The notes beneath the pieces are model-generated. The model did not search any database. It was given only the letters and a program-made list of their open reading frames with translations, and was not told the origin of the DNA. Source: an archaeon (GTDB lineage: Archaea > Nanobdellota > Nanobdellia > Woesearchaeales > GW2011-AR9). Taken from it: 64,000 nucleotides of DNA. The position numbers and the translations under genes are program-made. Numbering within the stretch: the stretch's first letter is position 1; every line of letters begins with the position of its first letter. Positions 35,499 through 44,540 of the stretch are shown one piece after another. Where the stretch lies: assembly GCA_018670085.1 (NCBI GenBank), contig JABHRS010000029.1, positions 18,802-82,801 on the forward strand, written 5' to 3'.

Positions 35499-36101
35499 AT
35501 GGTGGTAAAGAAGAAAAAAAGGGCAATTTCTTTGAAGAAAAAAGCTTCTAAGAAAAAGCAGTCTGCTACAAGAAAGGAAACTAGCAGTAAAAAACCTAAA
35601 GTTAAACTGCATACATTATCACCATTTTGGGAAAAAGTTGAACATATCAATTCTTGGTTAATCCCACCAGCTGTTTTATCACTAGCAATAATTATTGTTG
35701 CAGAATTATTTTTTGAAATTCATAGTCATTTTTGGGAAGAAGTGATTCATATTGCGGATTGGATAATTATTGCAATATTTGTAGTTGATTTGATTTTTAT
35801 TTATTATCATGTTAGAAACTGGAAAATATTCTTTACTCGGTTCTGGCTTGATATCTTAGCAGTATTTCCATTTATCTTATTTTTTAGAGGTTTAGGTGGA
35901 GTGTTTAGATTGTTTAGAATCTCCGAAGAACTATTTTTTGGACAAACTTTGTTGCATGAAGGACTTGAAGTTCGAAAGGCTTCAGCTGCTGTTAAAGGGC
36001 AAAGGCTTGCAAAGTATCTAAGGATGGGAGCTCGAGGAATTAGGGTTGTAACTAAAAGTAAATTCTTTACAGCGTTTAAGAAAGCTAAGCGACGTAAGTA
36101 A
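35499..36101 (+). CDS. Voltage-sensor-like membrane protein without pore, Lys-rich N-terminus
   Basis: ATG at 35499 (MVVKKKKRAISLKKKASKKK) opens a 200-residue protein. A basic 40-residue tail precedes about three to four membrane helices: LIPPAVLSLAIIIVAELFF, WIIIAIFVVDLIFIYY, FWLDILAVFPFILFF, and a basic helix VFRLFRISEELFF. This order resembles helices S1-S4 of ion-channel voltage sensors, but no pore follows. The C-terminus is again basic. A leaderless start fits TATA-like AGTATATTAAAG about 25-35 nt upstream. Confidence 0.55.
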   Translation: MVVKKKKRAISLKKKASKKKQSATRKETSSKKPKVKLHTLSPFWEKVEHINSWLIPPAVLSLAIIIVAELFFEIHSHFWEEVIHIADWIIIAIFVVDLIFIYYHVRNWKIFFTRFWLDILAVFPFILFFRGLGGVFRLFRISEELFFGQTLLHEGLEVRKASAAVKGQRLAKYLRMGARGIRVVTKSKFFTAFKKAKRRK

Positions 36102-36125
36102 TTTAAGAAATTGAAGCGTGAATTG

Positions 36126-37487
36126 TTATTCTGAAAGAATGAAATCTAATCTTTTTTTATGATCTCCTCTAGGTAATTTTTTTGGTTTTTTGATTACTTG
36201 TAGTGGAGTTTTTGGTTTTTTCCTTTTTCCCCACATTTCTGGGAGGTCAAACCTTATATCCATTCTTGCTTGGGTGAATTGTCCATGACTTAGCTGATGA
36301 TCGGGATTATTCTCATTGTAAAGCTCTCTTAGTTCTGTGTAGAATCTACAACTATCATCATCAATTCTGTCTTGTAACCATTTTTCTTGTCCGTTTAATC
36401 GATCTTGTGGATTGGATTTTTTTTCTTTCTTTTTTTTGATTATAGGTTTCAAAATTTCCACTACAGTTCTATCTTGGTCTAGAAGATTGGTATAATGAGG
36501 AGATTGAAGCTTTATCAAAGTTTTGTTTCGTAGTTGACGTACTCTTTCTCCACCAATTTGTAGTTCTTTTCCAATTTCACTCATCCTGTAGTTTGTATCC
36601 TCAATAAATCCATAAAATTTTTTAATTATTACTCTTTCTCTCTCTGATAATCTTTTTATAACATTGTCAACATTAATCTCTAACTCTTTATGATAAATTT
36701 GATTACTTAGAAAATCTGTAGCGTTCGGATCTTCAATTCCCATAAATTCACTTTCAAATTCTTTATCTTTATTGAAGGTTTTAAAAATGAAGTCTTCGTC
36801 AGTTAAATCTTCATAACTTAGATCTAGATAATCATTATTTTTTGACAGAACTATTGCAGCTGCGATAGATGAAAAGTCTTGATCACTTGGTCTTCTGGTG
36901 ATTATATCATCTAGGCCGTTGGTGGTTGTGGATAATAATTTATCTGCAGGGAGAGTGGGGTCAGTAATTTTTGTGGTTTCAATTTCTATGACGTGTGGAA
37001 TTTTAATTAACCCTCTAGTATTAAGGTGATGCCTTTGCATATAACTTAATGCAGTATTATTAATCCAAACGCTTGTTTTGGCAATATTTGGGTTATAACG
37101 ACTGAATAGTTCTATTAGTTTCATTGAGGCTTCATTTACTAATTCAGCATGTTCAAGCTTTGTACCTTTGATAGTTACACTTGCTAAACCAACAGTTACA
37201 TATCCTGTTGAAATTTTTTTTGCTAGTGCATAAAGCCATGGTTGAACTCCTTCAACAATCATATTAACTCTTTCAGAGTAGAATGCTTCTCCTTTTCTTT
37301 CTTTTAGTTCTTCCCTGGAAGAAACGTAGTTTGGATTTTTTTTGCCAGCTATTTTTGGAGTTTGAAAACTTGGACCATATTTTTGAACTAAATGATCGTA
37401 GTAACCTTTAGTTAGAAAGTCAATCTCTTTCCTATTATCAAATTGTTTGTTAACACTGAATGGGGATGTTTTCACTGGATTCATCAT
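36126..37487 (-). CDS. Sigma-70-family transcription factor homologue
   Basis: Residues about 112-165 match sigma region 2 (LVNEASMKLIELFSRYNPN, then WINNTALSYMQRHHL, RGLIKIPHVIE, as in bacterial LIQEG.IGLIRAVEKFDP.. and IRIPVH). Residues about 275-330 match region 4 (LSERERVIIKKFYGF, then MSEIGKELQIGGERVRQL), the -35 recognition helix-turn-helix. A basic C-terminal part of about 120 residues is extra. Archaeal polymerase normally uses TBP and TFB, so a sigma factor is striking; such proteins have been reported from single-cell genomes of some uncultured archaea. ATG at 37487 (MMNPVKTSP) has a TATA-like TTTATAAG about 30 nt upstream. It is monocistronic. Confidence 0.8.
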   Translation of the reverse strand: MMNPVKTSPFSVNKQFDNRKEIDFLTKGYYDHLVQKYGPSFQTPKIAGKKNPNYVSSREELKERKGEAFYSERVNMIVEGVQPWLYALAKKISTGYVTVGLASVTIKGTKLEHAELVNEASMKLIELFSRYNPNIAKTSVWINNTALSYMQRHHLNTRGLIKIPHVIEIETTKITDPTLPADKLLSTTTNGLDDIITRRPSDQDFSSIAAAIVLSKNNDYLDLSYEDLTDEDFIFKTFNKDKEFESEFMGIEDPNATDFLSNQIYHKELEINVDNVIKRLSERERVIIKKFYGFIEDTNYRMSEIGKELQIGGERVRQLRNKTLIKLQSPHYTNLLDQDRTVVEILKPIIKKKKEKKSNPQDRLNGQEKWLQDRIDDDSCRFYTELRELYNENNPDHQLSHGQFTQARMDIRFDLPEMWGKRKKPKTPLQVIKKPKKLPRGDHKKRLDFILSE

Positions 37488-37594
37488 ATATTGTCTTTTT
37501 TGGGACAACACTTATAAACTTTCTGGAAGGGATGTTACTTTAGAGTAGTTATCAGTAAAGGTATCTATTTTTAGAAGAGATTTTGGAAATTGCT

Positions 37595-39763
37595 TCACTT
37601 AACTTTCACACCATCAATTATAATGTAAGTCCAAAGCAAAGCGTGTTTCTTTGTGATTCTGATCTTAATCCCAGCTTCAGCAAAGATATTAGTTAATTCT
37701 TCATCAGATTCGATCCACTCTACATTTGGAATAACCCAAAAGAATTTATCGTAATCAACAATATGGATACTTGCGCCTTTTTCTAACTGATTTGAAATTT
37801 TATGAATAATTAATTTTGGTTTTTGCATATAACTTAACATCCCAATTGAGATGAAATGATGCGCTTTGAGTGGTAAATTTAACTTGAAGTCATCTAAAGT
37901 TTCATCGTGTAATGTATGCACTTGAGGAAGGTCTTTGGTTGCTTGTTTAGTTTTAGCAACATTATGTTTACTGGTATCAATTGCTACAACATGTCCTGAT
38001 GGACCAACTAGTTTTGCAAGTTCTTTAGTAAGGGTTCCAATACCACACCCGTATTCCATAATTACTCTATTTTTAACCCGGTACTTTGACCCATGGGCAA
38101 TTAATTTTTCTAAAACTTTTTTGTGTACTGGTGAACTCAAATGTAATTTTTCAGCTAGCACCGCAAAATAAGATAGAACTTCGTTAACTTGGTTTATTGC
38201 TTTTGGATTATAATACATCTCTACAATAAAGTAAAGCGGAATTCCAAGTAAAATGAAGGAAATTGCTAAACTAATAATTGAAGTTGCAGCAGCTCCTTCT
38301 AACCAAATCCAATTTCCAACTAAAACTGCAAAAAATAACACTAGTAAAATTGGTCCAAGTTTTGGCCACGGTGCTATGAATGGACGTTCCAAATTAGCTT
38401 CTTTTTCTCGAAGCCTTGGTACTGCCATAATAACTAAAGAAAGAACTAGAAGAGCAATTAACACATAAATCAAATATGTGGTACGATAAGGGTCACTCCA
38501 ATTTAATAAAGTTCCTTGAAAAATAAACCAAGTGAAAATTGAAATCATAATTGTTTGAAATATTACTGCACGGTGCGGAGAATTATGTTTTGGATGTAAT
38601 TTGGCAAAATGAGTTGGAAATAACTTGTCTTTTGCCATTGCTTGAAGTAACCTGGAAGATGCAATTGGCCAGGCTGCAGCAGCTCCAATGATCACAAGAT
38701 ACATCCCAAAGACAATGTACTGTTGACCAAATGAGCCAAGAGTGTTTAAGGCTTGTAGGGCCCAAGGCCTGGCATCACTAATGTAATCAGTGTAGCTAAC
38801 AGTTGCAATTGATGTGATAATTACAAGCAAAATTAGAACTGCACAAATTCCAAGTGCTTTGAATAATAACTTTGGAAGCTCTCTGCTATCTTTAGCTTCG
38901 TTTGCCATGTATGTAATAGCTTCGAAACCAAAAAATGCTTCCATAATTAAAAATATAGAAAGCAACAAATGAGTAAATATACCAATGTTTCCAGCATGAG
39001 TAAAGAAAGGAGTGAAATGACTCATTTGAAAAGGAGATGAAAATCCTCCACCTGAAAATATCGAAGGTAAATCAATAAAACTCGGAACAATAAACATAGT
39101 AACAACTAAGATACTAAAAAATCCAAAGGCAACTAACATGCTGGCTCCGGCATCTATTCCACGATATGCCATGTAGTTTAGTGCAACAATCCAAAGCGCG
39201 GAAAATCCAACTCTGAGCCAAAAGGCCGCCATCCCAGCTTCTGGAATAAAATATTCAGCTGCAGCTACAATGTTTAGTGCCATTCCTAAATTTCCAGCTA
39301 GCCAAATTAACCACCCACCCATAAACGCTATGCCTCTTGGGTATGCTCGTTTACAAAAGTAATATGTTCCTCCACTGCTTGGGAGCATTCCAAGTAATTC
39401 ACCAATGTAGAGCATAATACCAGCTGCTAGTAAAAATACTGCAACCCAGGCGATGATACTTGCAGGGCCACTACTAATCATCCCTAAACTTGGAAGATAG
39501 AAAAGGGAACTTCCTAAAATTGAGTTGATTAATATGAATAGAAGGACGCCACTTGATAGTTTTCTTGAGGTGGTAGCATCACTAAGTGAAATGTTATTAT
39601 TGTTCTGATCTTTAATATTTGCTTCTTGGATTTTTTGATTTTTGATTTTTTCTTTCAATTCTGGGTGTTCTTTTAGAAGTTTTTTTTCACGTTTTTTTTT
39701 CTCTTTTTCAGCTTTTTTTGGGTCAGTGATCATATAATCCCAGAATTCTCTTAACCCTCCCAT
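37595..39763 (-). CDS. APC-family amino-acid permease fused to a SAM methyltransferase domain
   Basis: After a charged 65-residue N-terminus, residues about 68-525 form a 12-helix APC-superfamily permease (SGVLLFILINSILGSSLFYL, GGTYYFCKRAYP, EAFFGFEAITYMANEAKD). Residues 550-722 form a class I methyltransferase (VIMEYGCGIGTLTKELAKL motif I, VVAIDTS motif II, FISIGMLSYMQKP). The frame is continuous across the junction. AGGTG about ten bases before ATG supports the start. A permease joined to a methyltransferase could modify a substrate as it enters or sense transport (inference). Confidence 0.8.
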   Translation of the reverse strand: MGGLREFWDYMITDPKKAEKEKKKREKKLLKEHPELKEKIKNQKIQEANIKDQNNNNISLSDATTSRKLSSGVLLFILINSILGSSLFYLPSLGMISSGPASIIAWVAVFLLAAGIMLYIGELLGMLPSSGGTYYFCKRAYPRGIAFMGGWLIWLAGNLGMALNIVAAAEYFIPEAGMAAFWLRVGFSALWIVALNYMAYRGIDAGASMLVAFGFFSILVVTMFIVPSFIDLPSIFSGGGFSSPFQMSHFTPFFTHAGNIGIFTHLLLSIFLIMEAFFGFEAITYMANEAKDSRELPKLLFKALGICAVLILLVIITSIATVSYTDYISDARPWALQALNTLGSFGQQYIVFGMYLVIIGAAAAWPIASSRLLQAMAKDKLFPTHFAKLHPKHNSPHRAVIFQTIMISIFTWFIFQGTLLNWSDPYRTTYLIYVLIALLVLSLVIMAVPRLREKEANLERPFIAPWPKLGPILLVLFFAVLVGNWIWLEGAAATSIISLAISFILLGIPLYFIVEMYYNPKAINQVNEVLSYFAVLAEKLHLSSPVHKKVLEKLIAHGSKYRVKNRVIMEYGCGIGTLTKELAKLVGPSGHVVAIDTSKHNVAKTKQATKDLPQVHTLHDETLDDFKLNLPLKAHHFISIGMLSYMQKPKLIIHKISNQLEKGASIHIVDYDKFFWVIPNVEWIESDEELTNIFAEAGIKIRITKKHALLWTYIIIDGVKVK

Positions 39764-39963
39764 CTTAAAGCACCTTTTTTGTTTGTAATTATAAATAAAA
39801 TAAAGTGATTTTTGTTTATTAAAGTTGCGACATTACTAGATTTTTTAGTCTTTAAATTTTCAAAAAACGAAAACTATAAAAGAGAGTTATTTACAAATTC
39901 TGATATAATTAAATTTTAACAATTATGATTTTTTAAGATTTGATTTTTAGGGAGGAAAAAATA

Positions 39964-40350
39964 ATGGAATTAATTTCGTTTTATCAAAATATGGGTAGTT
40001 TTTTATCATTAATATTAGTTGTTGCACTTTGGGATTTATTTTGGAAGGCTATAGCTATGTGGAGAGCTGCTAAACGTGATTCGAAAGTTTGGTTTGTATT
40101 GCTACTTGTGTTAAACACAGCAGGATTGTTGCCAATTTTGTATATTGTATTCACATCAGACTTTAAGAAATTCAAAAAAGGGTCTTCAGCTCAAAAGAAA
40201 CAAGTTGAAGCTAAGAAAGAAGCAGCTGTTTTGAGTGCAGATACAAAAGTTGCTAAGGATGTTAAAGTAGCAAAAGTAACTAAAAAATCTTCTAAGAAGA
40301 AAAAAGTTGCAACAAAAAAAAATAAAGCTTCAAAATCTTCCAAAAAATAG
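39964..40350 (+). CDS. Small membrane protein with Lys-rich tail (DUF5652-like)
   Basis: ATG at 39964 (MELISFYQNMG) follows GGGAGGA closely. The first 65 residues hold two hydrophobic helices joined by WKAIAMWRAAKRDSKVWFV, a pattern I associate with DUF5652, and FFK-type basic residues follow. The last 50 residues are Lys/Ala/Ser-rich (KKSSKKKKVATKKN), like the tails of the NnrD and voltage-sensor-like proteins nearby. Function is unknown. Confidence 0.65.
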   Translation: MELISFYQNMGSFLSLILVVALWDLFWKAIAMWRAAKRDSKVWFVLLLVLNTAGLLPILYIVFTSDFKKFKKGSSAQKKQVEAKKEAAVLSADTKVAKDVKVAKVTKKSSKKKKVATKKNKASKSSKK

Positions 40351-40377
40351 TTAAATTTCTTTTTTTCTTTTTTATTT

Positions 40378-40704
40378 ATGACATTATCATTTTCTGAAAA
40401 AGTGTATTCTAAATTGAAATTAGTGCCACCTGGTTATATTGTAACTTACGCTTCTCTTGCAAAGGCTGTAGGCTCAATTGGAGGATCGCGCGCGGTTGGA
40501 AATGCGTTGAATAAAAATCCAAATGCTCCAAAAGTTCCATGTCACAGAGTTGTTTGTTCTGATGGGAAAGTTGGTGGTTATGCGTTTGGTGTTAACAAGA
40601 AAATTGAGATTTTGAAAAATGAAGGAATTACTGTAGTAAATGGCAAAGTTGTGGGTTTTGAAAAGAAAAAATGGAAATTTAGACAAATAAATCTTTTGAA
40701 ATAG
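40378..40704 (+). CDS. Methylated-DNA--protein-cysteine methyltransferase C-terminal domain (Ogt/ATL-type)
   Basis: This 108-residue protein is the helix-turn-helix DNA repair domain alone: VPPGYIVTYASLAKAVG, GSRAVGNALNKNP and VPCHRVVCSDG, which keeps the alkyl-accepting Cys. It would remove O6-alkyl groups from guanine by transferring them to itself. The N-terminal Ada/Ogt domain is missing, as in many archaeal and ATL-like members. Its end overlaps the convergent gene by 26 bases. Confidence 0.85.
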   Translation: MTLSFSEKVYSKLKLVPPGYIVTYASLAKAVGSIGGSRAVGNALNKNPNAPKVPCHRVVCSDGKVGGYAFGVNKKIEILKNEGITVVNGKVVGFEKKKWKFRQINLLK

Positions 40705-41320
40705 TTGCTGGCCCTGGTGATTTTTCTGCACCAATTGCAGTTGATGCTGCACGAAGACTATCATATGCATCGCCCAAACAAGAATTATTTGAGGCAAAAA
40801 ATCTGTTGTATGTGAAATTATGTTGTTCTTGATCAGCTGATTTTGGACGAGGATATACTAATGAAATGTAAGTTCCAAGTGCTGAACCAATATTAACATC
40901 TTTAAATGAAGATAAAGCCTCCCTTAAATTTCCAATTGTGTTTGAAAATGTATCTGCTAAAGACAAAACTCCAACTGCAGAATAACCTGGGTTATCTGTA
41001 GAAGCTACTCCAGGAGAGGGAAATTGAACTGTTAGATATGCAGTTGTATTGGAAGACCTTGATAATAAATAAGCAGTAGATTTTCTGGAGTTTACAACCG
41101 CAGAACGAAGATCAACTGGTGGATTAACTGAAGCTCTTCTAAAAGTTTCAACATGGTCGATAGCAAATTCACGGAGTTCTAGAGCTGCTAATCTGATTCC
41201 AGGGTTTGTATATAATCCAACTTCGCAAATATAAGGTAATCTTGCAGGTATTGAATGACTTTTGATAACGGCATCTCGAAGCTCTGATAATCTATCTAGT
41301 TGTTTTATGGTTCTTAACAT
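40679..41320 (-). CDS. Uncharacterised 213-residue protein
   Basis: No family is recognised. From ATG at 41320 (MLRTIKQLDRLSEL) the protein is soluble, with a mid region rich in Ser/Thr and Val (STAYLLSRSSNTTAYLTVQF) and PRPKSADQEQHNF near the end. TTTATAAATAAC about 30 nt upstream supports a leaderless start and a real gene. Confidence 0.55.
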   Translation of the reverse strand: MLRTIKQLDRLSELRDAVIKSHSIPARLPYICEVGLYTNPGIRLAALELREFAIDHVETFRRASVNPPVDLRSAVVNSRKSTAYLLSRSSNTTAYLTVQFPSPGVASTDNPGYSAVGVLSLADTFSNTIGNLREALSSFKDVNIGSALGTYISLVYPRPKSADQEQHNFTYNRFFASNNSCLGDAYDSLRAASTAIGAEKSPGPATISKDLFV

Positions 41321-41433
41321 AAGTATCAAAAATTGCTAGTTATTTATAAAGTTCACTACTCTTAATGGATAAACAAAGTAATGGTTGTGTTAATTTAAAA
41401 ATTGAGAAAATAAGGTTGATAGTTAAGAATTAC

Positions 41434-41470
41434 TAATTAAAAAAATTAAAAATTAAAAATTAAAAAAAAA
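41434..41470 (-). terminator. T-rich terminator after AglB
   Basis: On the minus strand the AglB stop is followed by several T-rich repeats of the type TTTTTAAT, a likely multi-step archaeal terminator. Confidence 0.5.
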
Positions 41471-44400
41471 TTAATTTACATCAAAGAAATAATCTGGTAA
41501 ATATTCATTATGTCCTAAATATTGTTCAGTTTTCTCTTCACTTACTTCAAAACCTTCAGGGTAATCAATTTCCCAAATTTTTATTGGTCCAATTACTCTT
41601 CCACCATAAATACTAAGTGGCGCGTAAGAAGGAGTTTGGTCGTAAACTAAATCAAATGCGGAAGTATCAAAGTAAGGATTTTTTCCTTCGAAAATGTACA
41701 GGTTTGTCCATAGCGCTTTGAATCCTTCTTCTGAAACAAATAACCCAGCACCAAATGTACTCGAAACGCTTCCATCACTGTTGATAGTTGGTATTACACT
41801 AAAACAACCATTGTAAGAATTTTCATCTTCATGGTCATTGAAGAAAAATTCTCCATTCATGTATACACAACTTAAAGGTACTTCAACTTGTGATCCTCCA
41901 CCAGTTAAAATCAAATATGGATCTTCAATGTTTAAAACATTGCTTCCTTCATCAATAATTAACGGCAAATATACTGCAACAGCTGCAGAATTTTGTGCAG
42001 CATAAACTCGGTCTTCAAAGACAAAATTATCGTCAAGCACATAAGTTCCTTGATATCCAATTACTGTTGCGTTACGAGTTTCATGCATTAAATTTTCATC
42101 AAGACCAAAGGTGGTAATCCAACTATACCTATCATAGTTTTCATCAGAACCAATACTTGAATACGCAGTGTATTTTCCAATCTCTTCTGGAACAATTAAA
42201 AAGTGAGTAGTTTCATGGACATCTAAAAATTCCAAAGCTTCCACTTGATCTTGACCACACATTACATGGCGTCCCATTAAATAATTCCAATTAGTAATTT
42301 TGTTAGTTCCATCAAGAACGGTATCTCGCTCCCAACCTGTTTGAACCCAATAACCATAATCCCACCAATGACCGAAGACAGCGTCAGTTGGAATGTTCTC
42401 TTTTACCCACTCACCTGCTTGTTGCCATTGAAAGTTATAGCCTGGGCCTGAATGAGTGGATTGAGCAATTACATTTTCACCAAATGAAGGAATGATCCCT
42501 TTCATTGGAGCTGCTAGTGGGCTTATTAAAAAGAATAATAAAATTACTAGCGCTGCTATCTTGTAAGATTTTTGAGGAATAGTTTTGATTTTATCTACAA
42601 TGTCAAATGTTGCAAATGAAGCTAACAAAGCTGTGATTGGTGTGAAGATATAAAATAATCTCACTGCCCCACGAGCTGCAACTACCATAATTATAAACCA
42701 AACTAGGATAAAAATATATTTTTTATCGATTGCAATTATTTGTTCATATAATGACTTGTCTTTGTAAAATGCGTAAAGGAAAGTCCCAGCTAAGGTTAAG
42801 GCAAAGGCAATTAATGAACCCATGTAAACTCCAATTGAGATCCCATTAATTCCATTAAACGTACTGGAAGCTGAATACCTGCTCATTGTGAAAGCTAAAA
42901 TGAATGCAATGTATACACTAGTTAATTTCCATTTATGTTTTGTTTTGTTAATTGCAGTGTAAAATAACAAGACTGATCCTGCCATGAATAATAACAGATA
43001 AAGTGGAATTGATCCAAAAAACATTGGTCCATATTGCCCCATCCAATCAGTAAAATAAGGTTGGTGTTGCTCTGCTACTGTTAATTCCCATCGATTGTTT
43101 CCAAGTGGGTGCAAAATACTGTTCACAATATCACTTCCATGATCGATAATTGGTTCTATCCCAACTACTGTGAACACTGCAATAAGACCTAAAATACCAG
43201 CTAGAATTGCAGTAAAAACACTTTTTGGAAGTTTGAATTTTAAAGTTTTTTGAACTGTTGTTTGTAGATGTTGGAATTTTTTACTGGTTAATACTTCATG
43301 AAGGATTAAAATTGCTAAAACTAAAAATGCAATTGCTGAAGTAAAAGATCCAACCAAATCACTGATGGAATATTGTGGAACTAAAATTGTAGTTACAAGC
43401 AGTATTCCAAGCATCCAAGATAAATATTGATAGAGATCTTTTCTGGTAGTTTTTTCCATAAAAAATTCTATCAAAGTAAATCCACTAATTAGTAAAAGTA
43501 AAAATTTCCAACCACCCCAAGTAACTCCCATAGCTCCAGTTGCAAGTCCTGCAAGTGATGCATAAATAATGGTTTTTTTAGTGGTCTTTGTTTGCCATGC
43601 ACATACATACCAATACATTGCCATAAACAAGTATAAGGTTCCAAGTGCCTCGTGATCTGCGAAACCTGCCATAGTTCGGTGTAAAAAACTTGGAACTATT
43701 GCAAGGAAAAGTGTTGCAAGTGTAGCTATTTTCCAATCGAAAAGTTTTCTACATAGTAGGAAAAAGAATACCATCGCTCCTGCAAAAGCAACTACAGGGT
43801 AAATTACTGAAGCATAATTAACAGTAACATCTGAGTTGAATAGATGTAAAAATTTGTACAGGTAAGCTATAAAATAACTGGTCATCCAATATTTAATGGT
43901 GGAAATCCCTTCTGGAACGAACCTGCCTGCATCGTATGCTGCTAAAGATCCCTTTTCAATAATTTCATTAGCATATCTGGTAAAAAGGTAAGGATCTAGA
44001 GCAAGTGGGATAAAATCACCAGTTGTAGTGTCTTTTAGAATTCCTAAATTACGAGTTCTGATCCATGAACCAAAAGCAATGATGATTGCTAGGATAAGAT
44101 ATTGAAAATAATCTTTTTTAGCTTTTAGAAAATTGAATAGTTGATCTCTTTCTGAAGAAATTTTTGCTTCTTCTTCTTCTTTGTCTGAATCTTGTTTTTT
44201 GTGATGTTCAGTTGCTTTTGATACAGATTCTCCAGCTACGGATTCCTTAGATGGAGTAAAAACAGATTTAATCTTTTCAATAAAAGCTTCTCTTTGATTA
44301 TTAATATCAGATGATGAACCTTTTTTTGGAGTATTTTCTTTTGGAGAATTTTCTTTTGGAGAACTTTTTTCTGTTTCAGTTTCATGAACTTCTTTAACTT

Positions 44401-44509
44401 GAATGGATGGTTTGGATTCTGAAGCTTTTTCTGATACCTGTTTTGAATGTTGTTCAGATATTGTTTTTGATATTTGTTCTGGATGTTTTTCTGAATGTTG
44501 TTCTGTCAT
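41471..44509 (-). CDS. aglB: Oligosaccharyltransferase STT3/AglB
   Basis: This roughly 1010-residue integral membrane enzyme transfers a dolichyl-linked glycan to Asn of secreted proteins. Visible motifs are LALDPYLFTRYANE in the first outer loop, GFADHEALGT (second acidic motif), about 13 membrane helices, and the C-terminal GHWWDYGYWVQTGWERD with the WWDYG motif that binds the acceptor sequon. A 130-residue hydrophilic N-terminal extension rich in Ser, Glu, Gln and Lys, with SPKEN-type repeats, is unusual. ATG at 44509 is favoured by GGAG nine bases upstream; GTG at 44524 lies in that site. The small anchored protein just upstream may be a partner. Confidence 0.9.
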   Translation of the reverse strand: MTEQHSEKHPEQISKTISEQHSKQVSEKASESKPSIQVKEVHETETEKSSPKENSPKENTPKKGSSSDINNQREAFIEKIKSVFTPSKESVAGESVSKATEHHKKQDSDKEEEEAKISSERDQLFNFLKAKKDYFQYLILAIIIAFGSWIRTRNLGILKDTTTGDFIPLALDPYLFTRYANEIIEKGSLAAYDAGRFVPEGISTIKYWMTSYFIAYLYKFLHLFNSDVTVNYASVIYPVVAFAGAMVFFFLLCRKLFDWKIATLATLFLAIVPSFLHRTMAGFADHEALGTLYLFMAMYWYVCAWQTKTTKKTIIYASLAGLATGAMGVTWGGWKFLLLLISGFTLIEFFMEKTTRKDLYQYLSWMLGILLVTTILVPQYSISDLVGSFTSAIAFLVLAILILHEVLTSKKFQHLQTTVQKTLKFKLPKSVFTAILAGILGLIAVFTVVGIEPIIDHGSDIVNSILHPLGNNRWELTVAEQHQPYFTDWMGQYGPMFFGSIPLYLLLFMAGSVLLFYTAINKTKHKWKLTSVYIAFILAFTMSRYSASSTFNGINGISIGVYMGSLIAFALTLAGTFLYAFYKDKSLYEQIIAIDKKYIFILVWFIIMVVAARGAVRLFYIFTPITALLASFATFDIVDKIKTIPQKSYKIAALVILLFFLISPLAAPMKGIIPSFGENVIAQSTHSGPGYNFQWQQAGEWVKENIPTDAVFGHWWDYGYWVQTGWERDTVLDGTNKITNWNYLMGRHVMCGQDQVEALEFLDVHETTHFLIVPEEIGKYTAYSSIGSDENYDRYSWITTFGLDENLMHETRNATVIGYQGTYVLDDNFVFEDRVYAAQNSAAVAVYLPLIIDEGSNVLNIEDPYLILTGGGSQVEVPLSCVYMNGEFFFNDHEDENSYNGCFSVIPTINSDGSVSSTFGAGLFVSEEGFKALWTNLYIFEGKNPYFDTSAFDLVYDQTPSYAPLSIYGGRVIGPIKIWEIDYPEGFEVSEEKTEQYLGHNEYLPDYFFDVN

Positions 44510-44540
44510 GTTATTATTCTCCACTTTTCTAAATTTGATT

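Noticed and set aside
35444..35650. N-terminal extension of the DHH phosphoesterase by 69 codons
   Set aside because: The stretch is the reverse complement of the Lys-rich start of the divergent gene; the DHH domain begins after the ATG at 35443 and no ribosome site supports the extension.
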